Shown piece after piece: positions 21,043-31,339 of a DNA stretch of 64,000 nucleotides. The stretch comes from Magicicada septendecula (Eukaryota; Arthropoda; Insecta; Hemiptera; Cicadidae): contig JAWRYS010001507.1 in assembly GCA_034769895.1 (NCBI GenBank), forward strand, positions 1-64,000. The letters run 5' to 3'. Below the pieces are notes generated by a model. That model had not been told where the DNA came from. It was given only the letters and a program-made list of their open reading frames with translations, and did not search any database. The translations under genes were made by a program, and so were the position numbers. Every line of letters starts with the position of its first letter. The first letter of the stretch is position 1.

Positions 21043-22051
21043 CAGCTACGTCGGAACGCCTTCAGACTGCCACGCAGTCGTCCGGTGAGCCGATTGTATG
21101 CTGCCTTATCGGCCGGATCACGGGTCCTCTGCCAGCGTTTCCGGAAGTAATTCCTCTCGCGAGCGAGAAGAGAGACTTCCTCAGGGATGCGTTGGTAGTC
21201 AGGCGTGAAACCAGCTCGCGTACGTGAAGACACGCCTATAGCCGAGATGATTGCCTCTTCGATTCCCGCTACTGCTTCGTCTAGGAGGCGAACGGAATCG
21301 AGTGGGGCCGCTGGCGGCAATCTACGGCACAGGGCCGGGCCGTAGCGGTCCCAAACGATAACCTTCTTCTTGTCAGAACGTGCATAGGCGTGCTGGGTAG
21401 CGATGTGGACCAAGGTGGGGTTGTGGTCCACATCGAGAATACCTCGACCGGACAGACAATTCCTTGGGTCACCGCCATATCCAGAACATCGGGAGCCGCG
21501 TTAGGTAGTGTCGGAAAGAACGTGGGTTGCGCTGGACCTAATACCATCGCCCGGCGCGATTCAACATAACTGAGCAAGCGCCTCCCGTTCGGAGTAGTCA
21601 AGCGACTATTCCAAACGCGATGCTTGCAATTCAGATCGCCGGCCAAAATTACCCTTCAGTGGGAATCGAAGATGGCGTCCAGGTCGCCGACAAGGAGTTC
21701 AGCTTGCGGGGGCTTGTATGCTGAAACCACGAGGACGCCGCCAAGAGCTCCGTGGACCTCAATGGCAGTGGCCTCTAGGTTAATGCGCTGCGGCAAAACG
21801 ACACGATGATGACCTATAGAGGTCCTCACCGCGATCGCCGTGCCGCCTCCTTGTCGGCCAACTCGATCATCCCGATAGACCACGTAATTTGGTAATCGAA
21901 ACCGGTTCGCCGGGGTCAGGTGGGTTTCAGAGAGGAGAAGTACGTCGGGTTTGAACCGAGCCAGGAATTCTAGAAGGTCGGAATGCTTGGAACCGATGGA
22001 GTTAGCATTCCAGGCTATGAGTGAGAGATCTCGTCTAAGGGCTCGGTTCAT
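20892..22051 (-). pseudogene. Element B copy 3 ORF2, endonuclease half only
   Basis: Same lesions as the other B ORF2 copies, plus a private Val to Ala change near 21674 (DLDAIFDSH in place of DLDVIFDSH). Its 3' end overlaps, in a different frame, the extended ORF1 of A copy 3. Confidence 0.82.
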
Positions 22052-23736
22052 AGAAGGCCTATGACATTACAAGCTTCCACCAAGAGCATAAACCTCTCAG
22101 TTGGGTCAGCAGTTTCCAGGCGGTCTCGGATGGACATGAAGGTGGATGCGACTTTCTTGAGATCGTAGCCGGACAGAAAGTCGCGGACGAACTGTGCGTC
22201 ATCGGTAGTGAAACTGGCCTGGAAACTGAGGCCGCGTAAGAGCGACCAGGTTTAACGACAGATCGGGTCGTGGTGGAAGCCACAGGACCAGGGGCAGACG
22301 GTTTTGAATGTGCGACAGGAAAAGTACGCTGTTGCGCTTCGTCGGTCTTGAACCGGGAAGCAGGACTTTTCTTGGGCTGTGGGCAGGCAGGAGCTCGGGG
22401 CCGAGCATCCGGTGTAGTTATCCCTATTGTTTTAGGATTAGTTTTGCCTGCTCGCGGATATCGCGGAGGTGGCAGTGGTGGCGAGGCTACCTCTGGTTCA
22501 GAGGCGGGAGTTGGTGGTTCTGCGGAGGTGGAGGGTTGATTATCCGGCTCCAATACCGAGATATTGGCTACAGGGCTTGTCTCTGCTACGGAAGGCGACG
22601 CGATTCGTTTTTGTGCCTTTGTAGGGGCTGGAGGTGGAGCCGGAGAGGGCGCGCGCCGTGCCGATGGTGCCTTTGGTTGCGGCTTAGCCTGTACTTTAGG
22701 CTGTTTCTGAGTTTGGGGCTGCAAAACTGGCTGCCTCGGCTTCGGGAGGGGCCCCTGCGGCTTTTGTTTCCGCAGGAGTTCCGCCTTGTATACCGGGCAG
22801 TTGCTGTTATTGGCTGCATGACCTTCGCCACAATTGATGCAGCGATAGTAGGACTTGTCTGCCACAGTGCAGGCCTGCGTAGAATGTCCCAAGGAACAAC
22901 GTAAACAGGCCGGGGCACTGCGACAGACGTCGGTATGATGGCCGAACCTCTGGCACCGGTGGCACTGCGCGAGCTTGCCCGGAGGGCGACTGGATTCCAC
23001 CCTGACGCGGAAGCAAAACAGCCGCGTCTGGTGGAATATCTTGTCTGCGGCCTCGCCCTTCTCGAGGTGGAGACGGACGAGTGTAAGAGGTACTAGGGTT
23101 TCAGAGTTGGTGAACAGGCGAAAAATTGCCTGCACCGGGTACCCGAGTTCTCGGAGTTCCAAAAGGATCTCCTGGGGATCGGTGTGCGCGTCAAGCCCTC
23201 GTAGAATTACAGACAAGGGCTTGACTCGCTTGGGAGAAAAGGTGTGGTATTGCATGTTGTTAGCCTGCAGAAAGGCCTCGACCAAGCGATGGTCCTCGAT
23301 CCGACGGACGACAACTTTGACCGTGTCACCGCCAAGCAGGTTGAGGTCAAGTTTGTCGGCCGACAGGCCGTGGGCCGCGATCTGCCGCCTGTATAATGCG
23401 GCGACATTGGACACCCCGTGGACGAACAGGGGCGGCGCGCGACCAACAGCGGTAACAGCCGGAGCTGTTACCGAAGCAGTCGGAACCGCAGCCTGTTGGC
23501 CCTGAGAAGGACCGATGTCCATGACCGAGGTCCGAGAGGAAGCGGATTCGGTTGAATGGTTCCTCTTCGGCTTCTTAGCCGGGCGTCTACGCCGACTCGT
23601 CCACCGGGAGAGGGGGTAGCGGGTTAGGGAGAGGATCGTCCGTCTCCATCGCCCAAGGCGATTCAGGGGAGTCGCCCGCGTGGGGCAAGGCAGAGCTGAG
23701 CGACTCGGCACTCGAGCCGTTGCCCGTAGTGGGCAT
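22048..23736 (-). pseudogene. Element B copy 3 ORF1
   Basis: The main frame is 23711-22059 (550 codons), identical in translation to copy 1. It retains the 10 bp lost from copy 2. The N-terminal piece starting at the ATG near 23736 and the C-terminal piece lie in other frames, as in copy 1. Confidence 0.82.
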
Positions 23737-24065
23737 GCTGGCCGAGTGTGGCTGCCGGACAGAGACTGCTAGGCAGTCTTGGGTCCGGCCGAAGCCGGGT
23801 TACCCACGCGACTTCCCTGCTCACGGCGATGCGGGAGGAGCTGGGTTAACGACCATCTTCGTTAGATACCAGTCCTTACCAAGACTGGTGTCCACTGGTC
23901 CCTTTACCCCGGCGATATCCAAGCTCGCTTACCACTGGTGGGGGCTCGCAAGGATCGTCCGGGGCAGCGTTACCTGACAGCCGTGGGCAGGTTAGGGATT
24001 AGCACTGATGTACGGCACTCACCAAGAGCCCAGAGGAGGGTCTGAAGCGACCTGCGATTGGTGGA
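23737..24065 (-). other. Spacer copy 3 (A 3' UTR / B 5' UTR)
   Basis: Same as 8607-8935, with the same hairpins, including the UUCG tetraloop stem in the RNA sense. No difference was noticed. Confidence 0.55.
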
Positions 24066-26755
24066 TTATACCACCGGGACGAGCAAACGAGGTCGCTTCC
24101 AGGACTCACCTGGTCGCGGGGTGTATTTACCAAGTCCGGCAATGAGGGAATTGTGGGTCACTCTGTCGGAACGAACATAGAATCGTCGCGCCAGGCGTCT
24201 CACGGTGTCATCAAGAGAACGGACACCGAGTCCTCTCCTCAAAAGACGAGAAGAGTACCTCCGGGGGACTTTGCACGCGAGCTTCAGTCCCCGGTCGAGT
24301 ACGCGCTGGAGCGTAATTCTATGACCACGAGCCAGGTATCCCCAAACAGGACAGGCGTAGGTAATCACGGGCAACACGTACGTAGCTTACCTAGCCGGGG
24401 GGTCATTGCCGGATTAGAAAGCACGGGCCAGAGTCTACTGAGTTGCGCCGAAGCACGTTGTCTGATGTAGTTTTTATGGGTTCGCCAGGTGAGTCGGGAA
24501 TCCACGTGGAGCCCGAGGTACTTGACGCTGTTGGTCCAGGGCACCTCGACGGGGCCTACTTTAAGCGGCCGAGGCCGTTTACGTTTGCGCGAGAATATTA
24601 CCGCGGCGCTCTTGGAAGCGTTAACGGCAACTCTCCAGTCATCGGTCCACCCGACATACGCGTCGAGTTGGCGCTGGAGCTTAACTGCCGCATAACTCGC
24701 GTTCGGCTCTGAGACAAAAGCCGCAGTGTCGTCCGCGAACAGCGACAATTTCACTCCAGGAACTCGGGGCGTGTCGTTGACAAACAACGAGAACAGGAGA
24801 GGCCCAAGGACACTTCCCTGAGGGACGCCAGCGGTAATACGCCTCTCCGAAGAGAGAGCGTGGTCTACTCTCACTCGGAAGCTACGGTCTCGCAGAAAGC
24901 TGCCGATCAAGTGAACGTAGCAGTCTGGGAGAAGGACTTCCGTGAGTTTGTAGAGGACACCCTCGTGCCACACGCGGTCAAAGGCTTTCTCTACGTCTAG
25001 GAAGATCGCAGCCGTCTGTTTGCCCTGGCAGCCAGCCTCGGTTATGCATTCCACGAGTCTCATCAGCTGATGAGTCGAGGAGTGCAGCTCACGAAAGCCG
25101 AACTGTTCGGGGATCAGCACGTCTAGTCTTTCTAGATGGTCGCGGATCCTACGCTGGATCAGACGCTCAAAAACCTTGGACGTCGCGGACAAGAGGCTGA
25201 TGGGCCTGAGGTTCTCCACTCGAGAAGAATTCTTTCCCGGCTTAGGTATCACAATGACGGTAGCCGTTTTCCATTTCACCGGAAAATAGGCCAGTCTGAG
25301 GCATGAATTGAACAGGTCAGTGAGGAACTGGGTTCCTCGCTCCGGAAGGCGATGGAGGGTGGAATTCATGACTCCGTCCGGGCCAGGCGCCTTCCGGGGC
25401 TTGAGCTGAACAATCCTCTCAGAGACCTCCTCCGGGGAGATGGGCTCCGGCTGGACTGTGATATCTGCCGATAGAAAGCGCTCTACCTCGCGGCAGATTT
25501 GCTCAGTGAAGGCCGGGTTCTTGGATGGGTTGGGAGCGAACTGACGCTCTAAACTGTCAGCCAAGAACTCTGCCTTTTCGAGGGGGCGGCCAAGGGGTTG
25601 ACCGCCGGGTCCGGCCAGTGCGGGGAGAGGCGCGCGTTTGCGCTTTCCCGTTAGGGCACTGGGAATCCGCCAGACATTACGGTCCTCGGCAGGGCCATCC
25701 ATCTGTGTAACAGCTAGCTCCCAGTTGCGTCTACGGAACGCCAGCATGTCGCGACGCAACTTGCCGGACGCTCTGTTGAACGCAGCCTTGTCAGCCGGGT
25801 CACGAGTCCTCTGCCAGCGTCTCCGGAGGCGATTCCTCTCGCAAGCGAGCTGAGACACCTCTTCGGGGATCCGCTGATAGTCGGGCGTGAGCCCCGGCTT
25901 CATCCGGGAGGACACGTCTACCGCCGAGACTACGGCTGTGTCGACTAAGGCAACTGCCTCGTCGACATGCTGGGTAGTGTCGAGCGGGATATGCTCTGGT
26001 AGGCGGCGACTGAACGCCGGGCCAAAGCGGTCCCACTCGATTACCCGCCGCTCGTCGCGGACGGTGGCGTGCTGGGTAGCTATATGCACACTGATAGGGT
26101 AATGGTCCGAGGACAGTTCCGAAATGACGGAGACGTGGACCGGGCAATAAACGCCCCTGACCGCGGCAATGTCCAGTACGTCAGGGCGGGAGTTAGCCCT
26201 CGAGGGATAGTATGTAGGCCCGGTAGGACCCATGACTGTGACCCGAGCCGCATCAGCATACCTGCGTAAGCGGGTCTCGTTTGGGTTCGCCAAGCGGCTC
26301 CCCCAATCGGGGTGCTTACAGTTCAGGTCGCCCGCCAGGACTACCCTCCTGTGTGCTCCAAAGACGGCCTCCAGATCGTTCGACAGGAGCTCCGTTTGTG
26401 GAGGCTTGTAAGCGGAAACCACGAATAGACCGCCGAGAGCACCAAGGAGCTCGACCGCGGTGCACTCGAGGTTCCGCCGCTGAGGCAGGACAACGCGGTG
26501 ATGGCGAAGACTCGCCTTCACCGCGATGGCTGTGCCCCCTCCTGCGCGACCCGACCGATCGTCCCGGTGGCACACGTAGTTGGGTAGTCGGAAACGACGA
26601 TGTGGGGTCAGGTGCGTCTCGCCAAGAAGAAGCACGTCGGGCTTGTGACGGGCAACGAACTCTAAGAGCTCAGAATGCCGGGAAGCGAGGCCGTTGGCGT
26701 TCCACGCCACGAGCTCGAGGTCTCGCTTGAGGGATTGCCGTGGTTGTCCGTTCAT
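24066..26755 (-). pseudogene. Element A copy 4 ORF2, endonuclease and RT joined in one 796-codon frame
   Basis: This is the best-preserved EN-RT in the window. The 5 bp missing from copies 1-3 are present near 26206, so one frame runs 26755-24365. Endonuclease residues include N19/N21, E46, Y116, D143, N145, D195, D217 and H218. RT motifs include RPISLLSATSKVFERLI, the palm aspartate in FLDVEKAFD, PQGSVLGPLLF, and the FADD catalytic pair at 673-676. The 10-bp deletion near 24383 still shifts the frame before the final tail (24377-24066). Private substitutions include Asn to Ser in the endonuclease (AKAS) and two silent changes. The native protein would be ~900 residues, close to jockey ORF2. 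Confidence 0.9.
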
Positions 26756-28404
26756 AACAGACCTGTAACACGGCAGGCTTCCACCAAGAGGAGGAACTTA
26801 TCCTGGGGCGAGGCTGTTGCCAAGCGTTCCTTGATTTTAAGGAAAGTCTGGGCTACTTTCTGCAAGTCGTAGCTTGCCAGAAAGTCTGATACGACGGCGA
26901 GATCATCGGAAGATGAGGCCGGGGGAGAACGCTTGGCGGCAGCTGCATAGCTGCGGCGGGGCGAGACGGTGGAAGCCTTGGGGGCAGGTACTGGAGCGGG
27001 TGGCCGCTCTGGCTTTTGGGGGACGGGCTTGGGTCCAGTGGCAGGTAGTTTAGGCTGGCCCGTGTTCTTGGCCGGGGCCCTAACTTTCTTGCCCGATCTG
27101 GGGTATCGTGGCTTGGGTGGCGGCGGCCGTGGAGGATCGATTTCCTCGTCGTCCGGCAGCGGGACTTGGGTATAGTGGGGGATTTCGCGTTCCGGTTCCG
27201 GGGGCGCGGTGGGTGGTTTGGCCTTTGGAGCTTCGCTCGGGCTCACTGCACTGCTGGGTTTCGGAACCGGAGCAGACCTAGGGGCTGGTTTCCGGACCAC
27301 AGGTTCAGCGGCTTTGGCCGGTTTGACTGGTTGGCTAACATGTCGAGGCTTAGGCTGGACGGGTTTCTTCAGCTTGTCCAGCTGCTCGCTATAGACTGGG
27401 CAGCGCCTGTTATTAGCAGCATGGGCGCCGCCACAGTTTATACAATATCGATGGTTGTCGGGGACAGCGCAGGCCTGCGTCAAGTGGTCATTTCCACAGC
27501 GGACGCAGGTCGGCGCGTTCCGACAGCCGAAGCTGCTATGGCCGAACCGCTGGCACCTGTGGCACTGGGAAAGTCGCCCGGTCTGACGGCAGGGCTCTAC
27601 GCTTACGCAGAGCCCGAAAAGCCGTTTCAAATCTAATAAGGCCTGGGAGGAGTCGCCCTTCTCTACCAGGAGTCTGATTAGCGGGAGTGGTCGACGCGAG
27701 CCATAAGTGGTGTACAGCCGAGAGGCTCCCACAACCTTATAGCCCGCGTCGCGCAGTTCGTCTAGGACGACCTGCGGATCCGCCTGTATGTCCAGGCCCC
27801 GAAGGACGAGGGCTACAGGCTTGACTCTGTTGAGAGTGTAGGTATGGAACTGGAACGATTCACGTTCCAGCCACTGGACAACTCCGAAGTGCTCGGATGC
27901 ACTGCGGCAGGTAACGCGCACAGTCTCGCTCGCAAAGAGCTTGACCGATGCGTTATCTGCCAGCGCAACGACCTTGCGGAGCCGGCAAACAAAGCCGATT
28001 ACATCCCTGACTTTCGTAACGAACACCGGCGGGATCCTTCCTTCGGAGGTGCGACTAGGCGCAACCTCAGCGGAGGCTTGGAATGCCGCCGAGTCCGTGG
28101 CCGAAATCAAGGAGGTCAGGGAGGGAGACTTTCTCGGCTTGTCACCGTGCCCTACTACCACCCAGTCGGTGGAAGCCGAGGTCTCCATGTCTTGGGAGTC
28201 AGACTCCGGCAGAGGTACAGGGCTGCTTGGCCTACTGGCGGCCGTGCAGCCGGAAGGTCCGGCCTTAGCGAGCTTGGTCGGCCCTAATAAGGACCGATTA
28301 TTCTGACGAGCTCGTGCGGGTTCAGCAGGGCTTCCTGCGCGAGTCGTAGGGTTCCCGACTGGCCCAAGTGGGCTCGTTGCTGCCGCACAGTGCTTTAGGG
28401 GCAC
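26752..28404 (-). CDS. Element A copy 4 ORF1 with altered N terminus
   Basis: The 550-codon frame carries the three zinc knuckles intact. A private 11-bp deletion near 28369 removes part of a GC-rich CCGGCCGGGGG tract. The original upstream frame (28606-28322) therefore runs out of phase, and this frame begins at a different Met (MPLKHCAAATS). One private substitution changes Asn to Lys in the VFVTNVRD motif (28012). Confidence 0.82.
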   Translation of the reverse strand: MPLKHCAAATSPLGPVGNPTTRAGSPAEPARARQNNRSLLGPTKLAKAGPSGCTAASRPSSPVPLPESDSQDMETSASTDWVVVGHGDKPRKSPSLTSLISATDSAAFQASAEVAPSRTSEGRIPPVFVTKVRDVIGFVCRLRKVVALADNASVKLFASETVRVTCRSASEHFGVVQWLERESFQFHTYTLNRVKPVALVLRGLDIQADPQVVLDELRDAGYKVVGASRLYTTYGSRRPLPLIRLLVEKGDSSQALLDLKRLFGLCVSVEPCRQTGRLSQCHRCQRFGHSSFGCRNAPTCVRCGNDHLTQACAVPDNHRYCINCGGAHAANNRRCPVYSEQLDKLKKPVQPKPRHVSQPVKPAKAAEPVVRKPAPRSAPVPKPSSAVSPSEAPKAKPPTAPPEPEREIPHYTQVPLPDDEEIDPPRPPPPKPRYPRSGKKVRAPAKNTGQPKLPATGPKPVPQKPERPPAPVPAPKASTVSPRRSYAAAAKRSPPASSSDDLAVVSDFLASYDLQKVAQTFLKIKERLATASPQDKFLLLVEACRVTGLL

Positions 28405-28455
28405 TAACAGCTGGGTTAATGCCGACTAACTCGAAACACAAGCCCAAGTACTCGG

Positions 28456-29615
28456 CTACTCCTCCGGGCGACCCAGGAGTCGTCCGAACGGTCCAACAAT
28501 GGCGGGGAGTGGAGGTCGTCGCCTCCGTCCCGTCAATGCGGAACGTATTCTGTACGGGTGACTTTGCGGGTCCGCATCTCCCGTTCGGGCCACAGCGAGT
28601 TCCCAACAGCTACGTCGGAACGCCTTCAGACTGCCACGCAGTCGTCCGGTGAGCCGATTGTATGCTGCCTTATCGGCCGGATCACGGGTCCTCTGCCAGC
28701 GTTTCCGGAAGTAATTCCTCTCGCGAGCGAGAAGAGAGACTTCCTCAGGGATGCGTTGGTAGTCAGGCGTGAAACCAGCTCGCGTACGTGAAGACACGCC
28801 TATAGCCGAGATGATTGCCTCTTCGATTCCCGCTACTGCTTCGTCTAGGAGGCGAACGGAATCGAGTGGGGCCGCTGGCGGCAATCTACGGCACAGGGCC
28901 GGGCCGTAGCGGTCCCAAACGATAACCTTCTTCTTGTCAGAACGTGCATAGGCGTGCTGGGTAGCGATGTGGACCAAGGTGGGGTTGTGGTCCACATCGA
29001 GAATACCTCGACCGGACAGACAATTCCTTGGGTCACCGCCATATCCAGAACATCGGGAGCCGCGTTAGGTAGTGTCGGAAAGAACGTGGGTTGCGCTGGA
29101 CCTAATACCATCGCCCGGCGCGATTCAACATAACTGAGCAAGCGCCTCCCGTTCGGAGTAGTCAAGCGACTATTCCAAACGCGATGCTTGCAATTCAGAT
29201 CGCCGGCCAAAATTACCCTTCAGTGGGAATCGAAGATGACGTCCAGGTCGCCGACAAGGAGTTCAGCTTGCGGGGGCTTGTATGCTGAAACCACGAGGAC
29301 GCTGCCAAGAGCTCCGTGGACCTCAATGGCAGTGGCCTCTAGGTTAATGCGCTGCGGCAAAACGACACGATGATGACCTATAGAGGTCCTCACCGCGATC
29401 GCCGTGCCGCCTCCTTGTCGGCCAACTCGATCATCCCGATAGACCACGTAATTTGGTAATCGAAACCGGTTCGCCGGGGTCAGGTGGGTTTCAGAGAGGA
29501 GAAGTACGTCGGGTTTGAACCGAGCCAGGAATTCTAGAAGGTCGGAATGCTTGGAACCGATGGAGTTAGCATTCCAGGCTATGAGTGAGAGATCTCGTCT
29601 AAGGGCTCGGTTCAT
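28456..29615 (-). pseudogene. Element B copy 4 ORF2, endonuclease half only
   Basis: Carries the TGA and indel shared by all B copies, and a private Gly to Ser change (ALGSVLVVSAY, near 29303) close to the endonuclease SAYKPP motif. Confidence 0.82.
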
Positions 29616-30734
29616 AGAAGGCCTATGACATTACAAGCTTCCACCAAGAGCATAAACCTCTCAGTTGGGTCAGCAGTTTCCAGGCGGTCTCGGATGGACA
29701 TGAAGGTGGATGCGACTTTCTTGAGATCGTAGCCGGACAGAAAGTCGCGGACGAACTGTGCGTCATCGGTAGTGAAACTGGCCTGGAAACTGAGGCCGCG
29801 TAAGAGCGACCAGGTTTAACGACAGATCGGGTCGTGGTGGAAGCCACAGGACCAGGGGCAGACGGTTTTGAATGTGCGACAGGAAAAGTACGCTGTTGCG
29901 CTTCGTCGGTCTTGAACCGGGAAGCAGGACTTTTCTTGGGCTGTGGGCAGGCAGGAGCTCGGGGCCGAGCATCCGGTGTAGTTATCCCTATTGTTTTAGG
30001 ATTAGTTTTGCCTGCTCGCGGATATCGCGGAGGTGGCAGTGGTGGCGAGGCTACCTCTGGTTCAGAGGCGGGAGTTGGTGGTTCTGCGGAGGTGGAGGGT
30101 TGATTATCCGGCTCCAATACCGAGATATTGGCTACAGGGCTTGTCTCTGCTACGGAAGGCGACGCGATTCGTTTTTGTGCCTTTGTAGGGGCTGGAGGTG
30201 GAGCCGGAGAGGGCGCGCGCCGTGCCGATGGTGCCTTTGGTTGCGGCTTAGCCTGTACTTTAGGCTGTTTCTGAGTTTGGGGCTGCAAAACTGGCTGCCT
30301 CGGCTTCGGGAGGGGCCCCTGCGGCTTTTGTTTCCGCAGGAGTTCCGCCTTGTATACCGGGCAGTTGCTGTTATTGGCTGCATGACCTTCGCCACAATTG
30401 ATGCAGCGATAGTAGGACTTGTCTGCCACAGTGCAGGCCTGCGTAGAATGTCCCAAGGAACAACGTAAACAGGCCGGGGCACTGCGACAGACGTCGGTAT
30501 GATGGCCGAACCTCTGGCACCGGTGGCACTGCGCGAGCTTGCCCGGAGGGCGACTGGATTCCACCCTGACGCGGAAGCAAAACAGCCGCGTCTGGTGGAA
30601 TATCTTGTCTGCGGCCTCGCCCTTCTCGAGGTGGAGACGGACGAGTGTAAGAGGTACTAGGGTTTCAGAGTTGGTGAACAGGCGAAAAATTGCCTGCACC
30701 GGGTACCCGAGTTCTCGGAGTTCCAAAAGGATCT
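29612..30734 (-). pseudogene. Element B copy 4 ORF1, 5' end deleted
   Basis: The frame 30726-29623 keeps the zinc knuckles and proline-rich linker but lacks the first ~185 codons of the 550-codon frame. About 818 bp (equivalent to 8041-8858 in unit 1), covering the ORF1 start and most of the spacer, are missing. They are replaced by 12 unrelated bases at 30735-30746. The joint then continues into the A5 3' UTR. Confidence 0.85.
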
Positions 30735-30823
30735 GGAACAGGGATCAGGTTAGGGATTAGCACTGATGTACGGCACTCACCAAGAGCCCAGAGGAGGGTC
30801 TGAAGCGACCTGCGATTGGTGGA
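30735..30823 (-). other. Deletion joint with 12-base filler, then residual A5 3' UTR
   Basis: Bases 30735-30746 (GGAACAGGGATC) match neither side of the joint in other units. Sequence from 30747 matches the intact spacer from 8859 onward. Filler bases at a deletion joint fit end-joining repair. Confidence 0.7.
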
Positions 30824-31309
30824 TTATACCACCGGGACGAGCAAACGAGGTCGCTTCCAGGACTCACCTGGTCGCGGGGTGTATTTACCAAGTCCGGCAA
30901 TGAGGGAATTGTGGGTCACTCTGTCGGAACGAACATAGAATCGTCGCGCCAGGCGTCTCACGGTGTCATCAAGAGAACGGACACCGAGTCCTCTCCTCAA
31001 AAGACGAGAAGAGTACCTCCGGGGGACTTTGCACGCGAGCTTCAGTCCCCGGTCGAGTACGCGCTGGAGCGTAATTCTATGACCACGAGCCAGGTATCCC
31101 CAAACAGGACAGGCGTAGGTAATCACGGGCAACACGTACGTGTTGACTATGAGCTTACCTAGCCGGGGGGTCATTGCCGGATTAGAAAGCACGGGCCAGA
31201 GTCTACTGAGTTGCGCCGAAGCACGTTGTCTGATGTAGTTTTTATGGGTTCGCCAGGTGAGTCGGGAATCCACGTGGAGCCCGAGGTACTTGACGCTGTT
31301 GGTCCAGGG
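30824..31309 (-). pseudogene. Element A copy 5 ORF2, 3' fragment with intact tail frame
   Basis: Only the last ~160 codons remain. This is the only copy that keeps the 10 bp (GTTGACTATG) at about 31141, so RT C terminus and tail read in one frame (31273-30824), passing through LGKLIVNTYVLPVITYACP. It therefore shows the ancestral reading frame. The copy stops abruptly at 31309, where unrelated AT-rich sequence begins. Confidence 0.85.
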
Positions 31310-31339
31310 TAAAACTCATCCAAGATAAAACTTTGTTTC

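Larger units (their letters stand above)
1563..31309 (-). repeat. Tandem array of chimeric jockey-clade retrotransposon units
   Basis: Near-identical units repeat head-to-tail, all reading on the minus strand. Equivalent points fall at 1665, 9235, 16795 and 24365 (spacings 7570, 7560, 7570), with a fifth partial copy near 31150. In minus-strand order a unit is spacer, B ORF1, B ORF2 (endonuclease half only), A ORF1, A ORF2, spacer. Copies 1 and 2 differ over about 7.4 kb by only a 10-bp deletion and very few substitutions. The left end is truncated inside A ORF2 (1563) and the right end inside the A5 RT region (31309). The units share indels and the same B-A junction, so they are products of tandem duplication and not independent insertions. 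Collapse or expansion during assembly cannot be excluded, but private indels in individual copies argue against simple artefactual duplication. Confidence 0.9.
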
